From the NCBI RefSeq assembly GCF_014653695.1, contig NZ_BNAR01000009.1:186001-250000 (forward strand): a DNA stretch of 64,000 nucleotides, in the 5' to 3' direction. The notes below the pieces were generated by a model, which was given only the letters and a program-made list of their open reading frames with translations, was not told the origin of the DNA and did not search any database. The position numbers and the translations under genes were made by a program. Of the stretch, positions 7,882 through 16,753 are shown in pieces. The DNA comes from Lentzea cavernae (lineage in GTDB: Bacteria; Actinomycetota; Actinomycetes; Mycobacteriales; Pseudonocardiaceae). Position 1 is the first letter of the stretch; each line of letters begins with the position of its first letter.

Positions 7882-8442
7882 ATGATCACCTGGCAGGGCC
7901 TCCACGAGCCACGGCTCGAGCAGGTCCGGCTGCTGCTGTCGAGCGACCAGCGCCTCCGTGCGTCCGGCCGCCTCGTCGCCGCCGGCCCCGACGAGCAGTT
8001 CAACGCCTCCTTCGAGGTGTCCGTGGGCGAGAGCGGCCAGGTCAACCGGCTGCTGCTGCGCACGGCGACGGTCCTCGAGGAACGCCAGTGCTCCCTGTCG
8101 CGGACCGAGGACGGCGCCTGGCTCGTCGACCACGGCCAGGGCAGCAAGCGCGAGACGTTCAACGACGCGTTGGACGTCGACGTCCAGTTCGCCGTGCTGT
8201 TCAACGCCATCCCGATCAGGCGTCTGGGGTTGCACCGCGAACCGAGCGAGCACGCGCTGCCCGTCGTGCGGGTGTCGCTGCCTGACCTGTCCGTCCGTGC
8301 CGTCACCCAGACCTACAAGACGGTGTCCGTGGGGGACGACGTCTCGGTGGTGCGGTTCAAGAGCGGCGGGTTCGAACAGAACATCAAGGTCGACCCCAAC
8401 GGCCTGGTGCTCGAGTACCCGCTGATCTCGAAGCGGATTTAG
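7882..8442 (+). CDS. putative glycolipid-binding family protein (DUF1089-like)
   Basis: A 186-residue cytoplasmic protein. It begins MITWQGLHEPRLEQVRLLLS and continues as alternating beta strands (VNRLLLRTATV, AVTQTYKTVSV, VLEYPLISKRI at the C terminus), the pattern of the PF06475 'putative glycolipid-binding' family. The fold is a single-domain beta barrel; no catalytic residues are known. The start ATG 7882 is favoured over GTG 7801 because the earlier segment contains a terminator-like hairpin and is poor coding sequence. It stands alone between that hairpin and the XRE-DUF397 pair. Family call is reasonable, function unknown. Confidence 0.7.
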   Translation: MITWQGLHEPRLEQVRLLLSSDQRLRASGRLVAAGPDEQFNASFEVSVGESGQVNRLLLRTATVLEERQCSLSRTEDGAWLVDHGQGSKRETFNDALDVDVQFAVLFNAIPIRRLGLHREPSEHALPVVRVSLPDLSVRAVTQTYKTVSVGDDVSVVRFKSGGFEQNIKVDPNGLVLEYPLISKRI

Positions 8443-8525
8443 AGCAGCTCCAAGAAGTACTTCCTTCGTGGCGAGTCGTGTCCGAACGATGGAAGAGCGA
8501 GGTCCTGGGGTTCTAGCTTCCGACC

Positions 8526-9356
8526 ATGCCGAAACGATTCTCGAGCGTGGTCGGTCGCTCGTTCGGTGATGCCGTCCGTGACGTCATCCAGGCCACCGGC
8601 ATGTCCCAGCGCAGGATCGCCGAGATGCTCGACTGGGAGCAGGCCAAGGTCTCCGACCTGGTCAACGGCAAGGGTGGGGTCACAGAGGTCGAGCTCGCGA
8701 TGCTGCTCGGCCTTTGCAGGGTCCTGCCGGACGAGGCCCGCCACCTGCTCGCGCTCCACCGGGAGTCGAGGGAGAAGGGCTACCTGGTCTTCCCCGAAGA
8801 CGGGATCCCCGACCAGGTGCGGTCGTTGATCGATCAGGAGCGCCTCGCCAACAAGATCACCATGTGGTCGATGAACCTGATCCCGGGCCCGCTGCAGATC
8901 CCCGAGTACATCAGCGCTCTCATCGAACGGTCCGTTCGCGCCAAGACGGTGAAGGCCGAAGAGGTCATCGCTGCGAAAACGGCGCGCCAGGGGATCTTCC
9001 ACTACAGCAGGGACTTCATCTTCTACCTCCACGAGCAGGCTCTGCGACTGCCGGTGGGAGGTCCCGAGGTGATGCGGAACCAGTTGCTCCACCTCCTCTG
9101 CATGGGCAACCGGAACTACGTCACCATGAGAGTCGTGCCCACCGCCTTCGGAGCACACGCAGGACTCTCCGGCTCGTTCCGGCTGCTCAACTACGACAAG
9201 TTCGAGCCGGTCGTGTTCACCGAGACCGAGAACTCCAGCCTCTTCGTCGAGGACAAGGCATCTCTCACCACCTATGTCGACGTGCTCAGATTGCTCGACG
9301 GTCAAGCTTTGTGTGCGGGACAATCGAGGGAGCTGATCACCAGCATCCTGGCTTGA
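8526..9356 (+). CDS. XRE-family regulator with DUF5753-type C-terminal domain
   Basis: A 276-residue DNA-binding protein. Residues about 15-70 form a Cro/cI-type helix-turn-helix (VRDVIQATGMSQRRIAEMLD, then AKVSDLVNGKGG). The rest is the DUF5753 domain, recognised by IPGPLQIPEYISALI and the C-terminal DNKASLTTYVD-like segment (here VEDKASLTTYVDVLRLLDG). Actinomycetes have many such regulators, each next to a DUF397 gene; members such as WhiJ influence development. The DUF397 gene follows after 13 bases, and its ribosome binding site overlaps this stop codon. A perfect palindrome GAAGTACTTC at 8454-8463 upstream might be the operator (inference). Confidence 0.88.
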   Translation: MPKRFSSVVGRSFGDAVRDVIQATGMSQRRIAEMLDWEQAKVSDLVNGKGGVTEVELAMLLGLCRVLPDEARHLLALHRESREKGYLVFPEDGIPDQVRSLIDQERLANKITMWSMNLIPGPLQIPEYISALIERSVRAKTVKAEEVIAAKTARQGIFHYSRDFIFYLHEQALRLPVGGPEVMRNQLLHLLCMGNRNYVTMRVVPTAFGAHAGLSGSFRLLNYDKFEPVVFTETENSSLFVEDKASLTTYVDVLRLLDGQALCAGQSRELITSILA

Positions 9357-9369
9357 GGAGGCCCTCGGC

Positions 9370-9525
9370 ATGTCGATGTGGCGCAAGAGCAGCTACAGCC
9401 CGGTGGACAACTGCGTCGAGGTGGGCCACGGCGTCGGCATCCGGGACAGCAAGGCGCCGACCACGCACCTGCCCGTGTCGGACGAGGCGTGGTCAGCGTT
9501 CCTGGCTGACGTGAAGGCCCGCTAG
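9370..9525 (+). CDS. DUF397 domain small protein, partner of XRE regulator
   Basis: A 51-residue protein with the DUF397 signature: MSMWRKSSYSPVDNCVEV at the N terminus, GIRDSKAPTTHLPVS in the middle and a helical AWSAFLADVKA end. AGGAGG (9356-9361) is 8 bases upstream of ATG 9370. DUF397 proteins are thought to bind or modulate the neighbouring XRE/DUF5753 repressor, acting like the antitoxin-sized half of a two-gene switch. Its TAG overlaps by four bases (CTAG) the stop of the convergent peptidase gene. Confidence 0.88.
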   Translation: MSMWRKSSYSPVDNCVEVGHGVGIRDSKAPTTHLPVSDEAWSAFLADVKAR

Positions 9526-11630
9526 ACCATCTCTCCCAGCACCTCGGGGTCGATCAGGATCGGCGCCGGTCGGTACGCGGGCGGCTCCACCCCCATCAGC
9601 GCGCGCACGAGGAAGTCCCAGGACTTCGTCCGCACGAACGCCATCCGGTCGAGGTACAGGTGCTCGGCGCCCGGCACGATCACCAGCTCGAACTCCTTGC
9701 CGGCGGTGATCAGCGCGTCCGCGAGCCGCAGCGAGTGGTCGGGGTGCACGGTGTCGTCGAGTTCGCCGTGCACCAGCAGGAGCTTGCCCTGCAACCGGTC
9801 CGCGATCTCGACGTTGGAGGCGCGCAGCCAGGCCTGCGGGTTGTCGGCGCCGTCGACGTTCTCGGCCCAGCCCAGTCCGATGCACCGGGCGTCGTGCGAA
9901 CCCGAGAGCGCCACGGCGGCCTTGAAGGTCTCCGGGAAGGCGAGCACCGCCCGTCCCGCGGCGAACCCGCCACCGGAGTGGCCCATCACGCCGACGCGCG
10001 AGAGGTCCATCCACGGCCGCGACTCGGCCAGCTGGTGCAGCGCGGCGACGTGGTCCTCCAGGCTGCCCGCGTCGGCCAACCGGCCGTACGACACGTCGTG
10101 GAAGGCCCTCGAGCGGCCCGGCGTGCCGCGTCCGTCCAGTGCGACCACCACGAAACCGAGTGCTGCCAACGGTTCGGCGTCCATTCCCATGCCGCCGGGG
10201 TCGAAGCACGGCTCGACGCGGTTGACCTGCGGGCCGGGGTAGACGCTGTCCACCACCGCGTAGCTGCCGGACGGGTCGAACCCGCGGGGCTTGTAGAGCA
10301 CGCCGTAGATGTCGGTGGTGCCGTCGGCCGCCTTGACGCGGAAGCGTTCCGGCGCGGTCCAGCCCGTGGCGAGCAGGCGGGTGATGTCGGCCTGCTCCAA
10401 CGAGACCAGCACTTCCCCTGACCACGAACGCACGGTCGTCACCGGAGGGGTGTCCACAGTGGACGCTGAGTCGACGAAGCATTCGCCGTTCGGGGACGCG
10501 GTGACGACGTGGTCAAGCGAGTCGTCCGTGACGACGGCGAACCCGGTGCCGTCCAGCCCGACCCGGCAGACCGTGCGCCGGTACGGGTCCTCGGCGATGA
10601 GCCCGGACGCGGTGAAGTACACGATTCCGTCGCTGACGTGCAGGATCTCGCGGACCAGCCACTGACCCGAGGTGACCTGGCCTAGCAGGTCGCCGCTGTG
10701 CAGGTCGTAGCGGTAGAGGTGGCCCCAGCCGTCGCGCTGCGAGAACCACAGCACCTCGTCGTCCACGACCCGGACCAGGGGCGCGCCGTAGATCAGCTGG
10801 TTGGGGCCGACGCGGTTCGCACCCGTCTCGCTCACCACGACGCGCACCTCGCCCGTCGAGGCGTCCATCCGGTTCAAGGTCAGCGTGTGCTGGTCGCGGG
10901 GGCGGGAGAGGAAGTAGACCGCCGCGCTGTCGTCCGACCACCACGCCCAGCCCGCCGTGATCGGCGAGAACTCCGGCATGAGCAGCGGTGCGCACTGCGC
11001 GAAGACCGTCGTGCCGGCCTCCACGTCGAACACGACGAACTCGGCCAGCGGCACGGCGGCGTCGCCGGGGTAGGCGTAGTGCTGGGTGTGGGTGACCGGG
11101 GCGCCGCCGCCGGCCGGGCGTGACTCGATGAGGTGGGTCTTGCGGACGTCGCGCTGGTCGGTGCGGTGGGCGAGCACCTTGGACGAGTCCGGCGACCAGG
11201 CCAGAGCGGGCGGCATGTGCGGCAGGCCGAACTTGCGCATCAGCGTGCCGTAGCTCATGGCGTCCGGGCCGTAGCCGTACCCATGACCCTCGACGCCGTC
11301 GGTGGTGAGCGCCCGTTCGTTGTCGCCGGAACGGGCCCACAGGTCGTGTCCGCGCCGCGACACCGCCGTCTTGCCGTCGGGCGACGACACCTCCAGGGGG
11401 TTGCCCGGCGCCGCGATGAACGGCATCGGGTCGAAGTTCGGGGTGCGCGTGCCGGCGGCCGGGTCAACGACGACGAACTGCCGGTCGGCGCCGTCGCGGA
11501 CCTGGTACCAGAAGCGACGGCCGTCTTCGATCCACTGTGGACGGACCTTGTCGCCGACGACGAGCTCGCCGGGAGCGGCGGGGCGACGGAGGAGTTGTTC
11601 TGCGGCTTGGTAATGAGCGTCGGTGATCAC
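9522..11630 (-). CDS. S9 family peptidase (dipeptidyl-peptidase IV / prolyl oligopeptidase type)
   Basis: A 702-residue serine peptidase without a signal peptide, so probably cytoplasmic. The N-terminal ~420 residues are a DPP4-type beta-propeller (for example LIYGAPLVRVVDDEVLWFSQ and RYDLHSGDLLGQVTSGQW). The C-terminal alpha/beta hydrolase domain has the nucleophile in GVMGHSGGGFAAG (Ser552), the acid in GELDDTVHP (Asp625/626) and the histidine in PGAEHLY (His657). Such enzymes remove dipeptides or cleave after proline. The GTG start at 11630 has GGAG six bases upstream. The DUF4097 gene ends 28 bases before it on the same strand, so they may be co-transcribed. Confidence 0.93.
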   Translation of the reverse strand: MITDAHYQAAEQLLRRPAAPGELVVGDKVRPQWIEDGRRFWYQVRDGADRQFVVVDPAAGTRTPNFDPMPFIAAPGNPLEVSSPDGKTAVSRRGHDLWARSGDNERALTTDGVEGHGYGYGPDAMSYGTLMRKFGLPHMPPALAWSPDSSKVLAHRTDQRDVRKTHLIESRPAGGGAPVTHTQHYAYPGDAAVPLAEFVVFDVEAGTTVFAQCAPLLMPEFSPITAGWAWWSDDSAAVYFLSRPRDQHTLTLNRMDASTGEVRVVVSETGANRVGPNQLIYGAPLVRVVDDEVLWFSQRDGWGHLYRYDLHSGDLLGQVTSGQWLVREILHVSDGIVYFTASGLIAEDPYRRTVCRVGLDGTGFAVVTDDSLDHVVTASPNGECFVDSASTVDTPPVTTVRSWSGEVLVSLEQADITRLLATGWTAPERFRVKAADGTTDIYGVLYKPRGFDPSGSYAVVDSVYPGPQVNRVEPCFDPGGMGMDAEPLAALGFVVVALDGRGTPGRSRAFHDVSYGRLADAGSLEDHVAALHQLAESRPWMDLSRVGVMGHSGGGFAAGRAVLAFPETFKAAVALSGSHDARCIGLGWAENVDGADNPQAWLRASNVEIADRLQGKLLLVHGELDDTVHPDHSLRLADALITAGKEFELVIVPGAEHLYLDRMAFVRTKSWDFLVRALMGVEPPAYRPAPILIDPEVLGEMV

Positions 11631-11658
11631 GGTTTTCTCCCCAGTGAGTTTCGGAAGG

Positions 11659-12258
11659 TCAGAGGCTGCGAGCGGTGATGTCGCCGTGGGACGTGGTGGC
11701 GCGGATGGTGATGGCGTCCGTGCCGTCGTTGCGCAGCGAGTTGCTGATGCGGCCGTGGGCGGTGCCGGCGTCGAGCGAGGCGGAACGTGCGGTGGCGACG
11801 GTGATGTCGCCCTTCAGCGTGCTGATCTCAGCGGATCCGGTGAGGCGGCCGACGGTGACGTTTCCGGCCTGCGTCGTGAGCCGGACGTTGGCGGCCTCGT
11901 CGATCTTGATGTCGCTCTGCGCGGCCTCGAACGCGATGTCGCCGAGGCGGCCCACGCCGCGGAACTCCGCGGCCGCCGCCTTGGCCTCAACCCGTGACCC
12001 GGCGGGCAGCTGGACGGTGACCTCGACAGCGCCTGAGGAACCGAGGACTTCGTTGCCCGGCAAGGACTTGATGTGCAGGACGCCGTCGGTGAAGTCGACC
12101 GAGATCCTTCCGGCGGCCTTGACGTCGCGGCTCTGGGAGGCGTTGGCGGGCAGGACCTCGACAGCGGTGTCGGCGCGGTCGGCGGCGATGAACTGGACCC
12201 GGCCGGCGGGGATGTCGAGAACGGCGGCGATGGGGGCGGGGGTGGCGAAGGTCTGCAT
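11659..12258 (-). CDS. DUF4097 family beta-strand repeat protein
   Basis: A 199-residue protein made of short parallel beta repeats (SVDFTDGVLHIKSLPG, VRLTTQAGNVTVGRLTGS, ISTLKGDITVATARS, AITIRATTSHGDITARSL), the right-handed beta-helix-like pattern of DUF4097. Function in the family is unknown; many are cytoplasmic or surface 'adhesin-like' proteins. ATG 12258 follows a CAGGAG ribosome site at 6 bases; the longer frame to 12408 crosses the operator region and is rejected. It is divergent from an HTH/MarR-type regulator, the arrangement of a regulator with its target; the peptidase gene lies downstream on the same strand. Confidence 0.8.
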   Translation of the reverse strand: MQTFATPAPIAAVLDIPAGRVQFIAADRADTAVEVLPANASQSRDVKAAGRISVDFTDGVLHIKSLPGNEVLGSSGAVEVTVQLPAGSRVEAKAAAAEFRGVGRLGDIAFEAAQSDIKIDEAANVRLTTQAGNVTVGRLTGSAEISTLKGDITVATARSASLDAGTAHGRISNSLRNDGTDAITIRATTSHGDITARSL

Positions 12259-12295
12259 CTCTGACTCCTGCGGCTCGGTGTTTCTGATGGGCGAA

Positions 12296-12414
12296 ACGCT
12301 ACGTTGCGTTTCCAGATCGAACCAACATCCTCGTTGCGACGAGACTGAGTAATAGCAGCTAGAAGTGCTGATTTCGTTGCAACGGGATGTAGAACTAATG
12401 CAACGCACGTTGCA
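12296..12414. promoter_or_regulatory. cluster of CGTTGC/GCAACG palindromes in divergent promoter
   Basis: The 187 bases between the divergent starts 12258 and 12446 contain a perfect palindrome CGTTGCAACG (12375-12384), a 16-base inverted repeat TGCAACGCACGTTGCA (12399-12414) with 7-bp arms, and two partial copies (ACGTTGCGT near 12300, TCGTTGCGACGA near 12333). Four related sites in one short promoter strongly suggest an operator array for the adjacent regulator. Which protein binds is inference. Confidence 0.65.
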
Positions 12415-12445
12415 ATGACATGTAGCTGAACGCTATGCTCCGCGC

Positions 12446-13159
12446 ATGCCAGGAGGCCGACTCACCCAGCAGGACCGCCGCCAGATCGCCCTCGGCCTGG
12501 CCGACGGCCTCGCGTACGCGGAGATCGCGAGAGGCCTCGACCGGCCGACCTCGACGATCACGCGCGAGGTCATGCGCAACGGAGGCCCGGCGGGGTACAA
12601 GCCCGACATCGCCCACCTCGCCACCGAACACCGCGCCCAGCGCCGCAAGCAGGCGGCGCCCAAGGGCAGGCAGGCCCCGGAACGCGCCGACGGCCGCGAC
12701 CCGGAGGCGGTGCGGGAGTTCGAGGAGGTGTTCTCGGGCATCTTCGTGAGCCAGGGCCTGCCGAAGATGACGGCGAGGGCGCTCGCGAGCCTCTACGCCA
12801 CCGACTCCGGCAGCCTGACGGCGTCAGAACTGGTGGGACACCTGCAGGTCAGCCCCGCGTCCGTCTCGAAAGCCATGGCGTACCTGGAAAGCCAGGGCCT
12901 GATCGCCCGCGTGCGCGACGAACGCCGCCGCGAACGCTACGTCGTCGACGAGGGCGACATCTGGTACCAGTCGATGATCGCCAGCGCGGCCGGCACTACC
13001 AGCCTCGCCGAGGCCGCGCGCCAGGGCGTCAGCAGCCTCGGCCCCGGCACGCCCGCGGCCACCAGGCTGGAGAACATCGCGCGGTTCCTCGACTTCGTCA
13101 GCGAGGCCATCGTGCGCGCAGCTGAGCAGGCACGCGAAATCCTGCACCCCAAGGACTAA
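12446..13159 (+). CDS. transcriptional regulator: HTH plus GbsR/MarR-like winged helix
   Basis: The 237-residue protein combines two DNA-binding modules. Residues about 5-45 (LTQQDRRQIALGLADGLAYA, EIARGLDRPTSTITREVMRN) are a helix-turn-helix like that of IS30-type transposases. Residues about 105-165 form a GbsR/MarR-type winged helix (LTASELVGHLQVSPASVSKAM, YLESQGLIARVRDERRRERYVV). A C-terminal helical part should mediate dimerisation. Most GbsR-like proteins have only the second module, so the double architecture suggests recognition of a compound site. It is divergent from the DUF4097 gene, with palindromes between, and presumably represses both itself and that gene (inference). No transposase catalytic residues are present. 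Confidence 0.85.
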   Translation: MPGGRLTQQDRRQIALGLADGLAYAEIARGLDRPTSTITREVMRNGGPAGYKPDIAHLATEHRAQRRKQAAPKGRQAPERADGRDPEAVREFEEVFSGIFVSQGLPKMTARALASLYATDSGSLTASELVGHLQVSPASVSKAMAYLESQGLIARVRDERRRERYVVDEGDIWYQSMIASAAGTTSLAEAARQGVSSLGPGTPAATRLENIARFLDFVSEAIVRAAEQAREILHPKD

Positions 13160-13564
13160 CGCGGTCCTGCGGGTCGTTGATCTGGGGTATTTGCCTTCTC
13201 CGCAGTGGTTGCGGTGAGCTAGGGGATCGTGCTCTGGCTGTCAATGACAGTGAACGGATCGCCGCGGAACGCCTGCTGTCGTCGTACGATGGACAGCGCC
13301 TGGCTGAATGATCAGTCGGGTTGAGTTCGTGGGTGCACGCCGCGGACGAGTTCGTCTCCGCGATCCACATCGTGTCCACATCTCGTCCACACCGGCATGC
13401 AATCATCGGCAGCAAGCCTGAGCTTGACTGTTGATCGCGGTGAGCGTGGGCGCGGCAGACATCGCTGGACACGATGTCTGCCCCTAGCGAGAAAGTGCCC
13501 CCGGACAGGTGATGTTCGGGGGCACTTGTCATCGTTGATTCGCGCACTAGCACTTCAATTGTGT
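13160..13564. other. intergenic region between convergent genes, with hairpins and a flanking direct repeat
   Basis: About 400 bases without a credible ORF; codon pattern is absent in all frames. It contains a 25-base sequence (13422-13446) that recurs with one indel and one change at 17071-17096, on the other side of the three-gene SARP operon, followed by the two hairpins listed separately. Confidence 0.5.
13454..13527. terminator. tandem hairpins, probable terminator of the SARP operon
   Basis: Two adjacent stems: GGCAGACATCG (13454-13464) with CGATGTCTGCC (13472-13482), 11 bp, 7-base loop; and AAGTGCCCCCG (13493-13503) with CGGGGGCACTT (13517-13527), 11 bp plus two weaker pairs. The second reads into a CACTTTCTC run on the - strand, consistent with termination of the gene that stops at 13565. 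Confidence 0.65.
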
Positions 13565-16483
13565 TTATAAGCCCCAAGTGGCGGTGAAGGCTGCGCGTTC
13601 GTTGAGGACCTGTTCGGATTTGGGTAGACCCAGTTCTGTGAGCCTGATCTGAGCTGCGTCTTCGTGGAGCGTTGCGTGGCCGAAGCGTCCGAGCTCTCGC
13701 AAGCTTTTCGCGAGACCTTGGTGTGCACGGAGTTCGTGGTCGCGATTGTCCGCAGCGGCGGCCAGGTCCAGCGCGGTTTGGTAGTGGCGGTGCGCCTCGG
13801 CGTGCGCCCCCTGGGACAACGCTGTTCTGCCGCAGTCGAGGTGGAGGCGAGTGCGTAATCGCACTTGAAAGCTGGTCGTCAGCTGCTTCTCGGCTCGTTC
13901 GTGGTGGTGGGCCGCATCGGAAGGCTGACCGGACCGCAGGTACACGTTGCCGATGTCGTTCAGTGCATACGCGGCTGCGCACTGGTCACCGGCTTCGGTC
14001 GCGTACTGATACGCCAGCCTGTGACTTGTGAGGGCGTCATCGAGCTGTCCGAGCAACTGCTGCACCGAGCCGAGGCCGTTCAAGATGTGCGCCTCTGCTC
14101 GCATGTCTCCGGCTGTGTGCGTCATCTGGAGTGCAGATCGGAAGTTTCGACGTGCGATGTCGAGATTGCCTTGCGAACCGTTGAGGAAGCCGAGTAGACC
14201 TAGTGCTCGAGCTTGGCCACGCGAGTCATCGAGCTGCTCATAACGTGCCAGAGCCTGATCGAGGTGTGCGATCGCTTCTGTGTTCCTGTCTTGTTCTATT
14301 GCGGGGATCGCGAGCACACTCAACGCATCGGCTTCTCCCCTTGCATCCCCCAGTTTGGCCCACAACGTGCGTGATCGGGTGGCGATGGGTAAGGACTCCG
14401 CGAGCTTTCCTTGCTGGGCAAGTGTTACCGCGACCAAGAGCGACAGCTGAGCTTGGCTGTAATCGTCTCCCGAAACGATCGTGGCTTGCCATGCGAGCTT
14501 CAAACTTTCAAGGCAATCCTCTGCCCGGCTCATCGCGTTGAGGTGCCGCCAGGTCAAGACTGCGAGCCGCCAGCTGTGCTCAGGTAGTCCATGCGTGGCC
14601 GCGTAACGGATCGCGGCTGTCAGGTTGTCGCGCTCGGCGGTGATCCACCCCCGTGCTTCGACTTCCCTCGAGAACTGCAGCGCAAGTGGGCTCACCTGGC
14701 CTTCCGATGGAGAGACCATGCGGTCGAACGGGTATCCGACGCTCACCGCACCTGCGAGCGTCACGAGGTAGAAGTCGAGCAAGCGCTTCAGAGCATCAGC
14801 GGGGGGTTTGTCGACGGCAGCGAACTCCTTGACGGAATCCAGCATCTGGTAGCGGTGCGGTGCGATCTCTTCGAGCAGACAGACCTCGTGCAGGTCGTGG
14901 AGCAGTAGACGAGTGTGTCCGATGCCGAGACCCGCCAGAGCTGCCGCACCGATGATGTCGACGTCAGGGCCCGGCAGGTGCCCGAAGAGGTGGAAGACCT
15001 GCTGCAGCTGATCGTCGAGCTGCTGATAAGAGGCGCGGATGGCGGTGGTGTTCTCCCGCCATGATCTGCTGTCGTCCATCAGATCGAGCAGGTGGTCGAG
15101 TGACCACCTGTCGTGCTTGCGTAGCAGTGCGGCCGCGACGGTGATAGACACGGGTAGGTATCCGCAGCGCTTCACCACGCGGGCGACGTCCTCCGGCCTG
15201 CTACGCCTGCGATTCGGGTCGGTCAACGTCAGAAACAGTGACTCGGCTTCGTCCGATGGCATCGGGGTCAGCCGGATGTGCTCGCTGATGTCCGGCTCAC
15301 CCATCTTGCGGCTGGTGATGACGGCCAAGCAGTCGGGTGCTTCGGGCAGCAGTGGCCGGATCTGCTCTGGTGAGGCCGCGTTGTCCAATATCACCAGTGT
15401 TCTCGTGCCGTAGAGCTGGGCTTGGTAGAGCGTTGCCTTCCGCCCGACGGTGTTCGGGATCTGCTCGGCCGGCACACCTAGTTCCGTGAGCAGTTGGGTC
15501 AATGCCTCAGACAGGGACAACGGCATCACGCCCGGCGTGAATCCGTTAAGGCGCACCAGTACTTGGCCATCCGGGAAGCGGTGCCGCAGGCGGTGCGCGG
15601 CCTCGACGGCCAGTCCGGTCTTGCCGACACCAGGGGCGCCGCTGATCCACACCGCGCGCCGTTCCCTCACCCCGGCCGCGGCGCGTGCTGCCGCCTCGAT
15701 CGTGTCGAGTTCGTTCGAGCGTCCGGTGAACCCGCCTGGGCGTGACGGGAGTGAATTGGCCGGCTCTCCTCGACGGGCGCGTTCCGCGAGCTTGCGCAGC
15801 GTCGTTCCGAGTCCGAGTCCCAGATCGGCCAGAGTCTCCGAGACAGTCTCGAACGCCTTGAGCGCGCCAACTCGGTCGCCGTTGGCGATCAGCGCGCGGA
15901 TCAGGAGTTCGGCGTACTTCTGGTTGTCCGGGTTGGTGCGGAGGGCGCGGCGCATCCGGTCGCGGGCCGAGCGGTGGTCACCGGAGAGCAGTTCGAGTTC
16001 GGCGAGGTCACCGAGCGCGTCGAAGTACGCCTCATCCGGCGGGATGACCTCGGCACCACCGACCCTGTCGATGTCGATGTCCTCCAGGAACTGCCCACGC
16101 CACAACGACACCGCCATGCGCAGCAGGCCGACGGCGAGCTGCTGCTCGTTGTCCTGCAATGCCTGCGCGGCTTGAGCACGCAGCCGCTCGAAGCGGACCG
16201 CGTCGATCAGGTCTTCGTTGACGCGCAGCACGTAGCCAGTGGCCGTGCGCTCGATTTCCACGCCGGTGCCGTCGAAAGTCTTGCGCAACTTGTTGACATA
16301 TCCGCGCACGAGGGCCTTGCGCTCATGCTCCGGCCACACGATCTCGGCGATCCGTTCAGGTGAAACGGGTTTGTTCGCGTTCAACAGCAGGACGACGAGG
16401 ATGAAGCGTTGTTGCTGATCACCCAAGGGAACGGCGGTGTGGTCGTGCCACGCCTCGAACGGACCAAGAAGATGGAACTCCAT
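13565..16483 (-). CDS. AfsR/SARP-family regulator with NB-ARC and TPR domains
   Basis: A 972-residue regulator. Residues 1-95 are an OmpR-like winged helix of the SARP type (FHLLGPFEAW, ALVRGYVNKLRK), 96-240 a bacterial transcriptional activation domain, 250-560 an NB-ARC ATPase module with Walker A GAPGVGKT (282-289) and Walker B TLVILDN (362-368), and from about 600 to the end tetratricopeptide repeats (AEAHILNGLGSVQQLLGQLD, AAYALNDIGNVYLRSGQPSD). Relatives activate secondary-metabolite or developmental genes in response to an ATP-dependent switch. It starts 3 bases after the stop of a small HTH gene and is the last gene of a three-gene operon. No biosynthetic cluster lies next to it. Confidence 0.93.
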   Translation of the reverse strand: MEFHLLGPFEAWHDHTAVPLGDQQQRFILVVLLLNANKPVSPERIAEIVWPEHERKALVRGYVNKLRKTFDGTGVEIERTATGYVLRVNEDLIDAVRFERLRAQAAQALQDNEQQLAVGLLRMAVSLWRGQFLEDIDIDRVGGAEVIPPDEAYFDALGDLAELELLSGDHRSARDRMRRALRTNPDNQKYAELLIRALIANGDRVGALKAFETVSETLADLGLGLGTTLRKLAERARRGEPANSLPSRPGGFTGRSNELDTIEAAARAAAGVRERRAVWISGAPGVGKTGLAVEAAHRLRHRFPDGQVLVRLNGFTPGVMPLSLSEALTQLLTELGVPAEQIPNTVGRKATLYQAQLYGTRTLVILDNAASPEQIRPLLPEAPDCLAVITSRKMGEPDISEHIRLTPMPSDEAESLFLTLTDPNRRRSRPEDVARVVKRCGYLPVSITVAAALLRKHDRWSLDHLLDLMDDSRSWRENTTAIRASYQQLDDQLQQVFHLFGHLPGPDVDIIGAAALAGLGIGHTRLLLHDLHEVCLLEEIAPHRYQMLDSVKEFAAVDKPPADALKRLLDFYLVTLAGAVSVGYPFDRMVSPSEGQVSPLALQFSREVEARGWITAERDNLTAAIRYAATHGLPEHSWRLAVLTWRHLNAMSRAEDCLESLKLAWQATIVSGDDYSQAQLSLLVAVTLAQQGKLAESLPIATRSRTLWAKLGDARGEADALSVLAIPAIEQDRNTEAIAHLDQALARYEQLDDSRGQARALGLLGFLNGSQGNLDIARRNFRSALQMTHTAGDMRAEAHILNGLGSVQQLLGQLDDALTSHRLAYQYATEAGDQCAAAYALNDIGNVYLRSGQPSDAAHHHERAEKQLTTSFQVRLRTRLHLDCGRTALSQGAHAEAHRHYQTALDLAAAADNRDHELRAHQGLAKSLRELGRFGHATLHEDAAQIRLTELGLPKSEQVLNERAAFTATWGL

Positions 16484-16486
16484 GGT

Positions 16487-16753
16487 TCACTCGCCACGAC
16501 GTTGTAGATGGCGCAAGTGGTCCCACAGGGCGAGGACGGCTGCGGCCTCGTCCGCCGACGGATCACACGCCTCGATGAGAGCTTGGACTTGAGACCGGCT
16601 GCGCGGTATTCTTTTCCGCTCTTTCATGATCAGCGCGTGGATCTGGCTTCGTGCTATTCCGGTTTTGCAGTGCACCTGACCGAAGCTGAGGTTGGCGTCT
16701 TTCCAGATCAAGCGGAGTAGCCGATAGAACTCCGCATCAGCCGGCTCGGTCAC
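16487..16753 (-). CDS. small helix-turn-helix protein in SARP operon
   Basis: An 88-residue protein starting at GTG 16753. Residues about 10-50 (FYRLLRLIWKDANLSFGQV, HCKTGIARSQIHALI) look like a Cro/cI-type helix-turn-helix, followed by KRIPRSRSQVQALIEACD, the pattern seen in helix-turn-helix proteins of the XRE group. No effector domain is present. Its start overlaps the upstream membrane-protein gene by four bases (GTGA) and it ends 3 bases before the SARP gene, so the three are almost certainly translated from one message. A role in tuning or partnering the SARP is likely but unproven. The longer reading frame to 16912 is arginine/histidine-rich shadow sequence. Confidence 0.75.
   Translation of the reverse strand: MTEPADAEFYRLLRLIWKDANLSFGQVHCKTGIARSQIHALIMKERKRIPRSRSQVQALIEACDPSADEAAAVLALWDHLRHLQRRGE

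Noticed and set aside
12446..12640. Insertion-sequence remnant (IS30-type HTH)
   Set aside because: The HTH is fused in frame to a winged helix; there is no DDE catalytic region and no inverted-repeat ends.
13098..13982. Arg/Ser-rich - strand frame across the region between the HTH regulator and the SARP gene
   Set aside because: It covers the hairpins and an intergenic region and overlaps the end of the SARP gene in another frame; composition is random-like.
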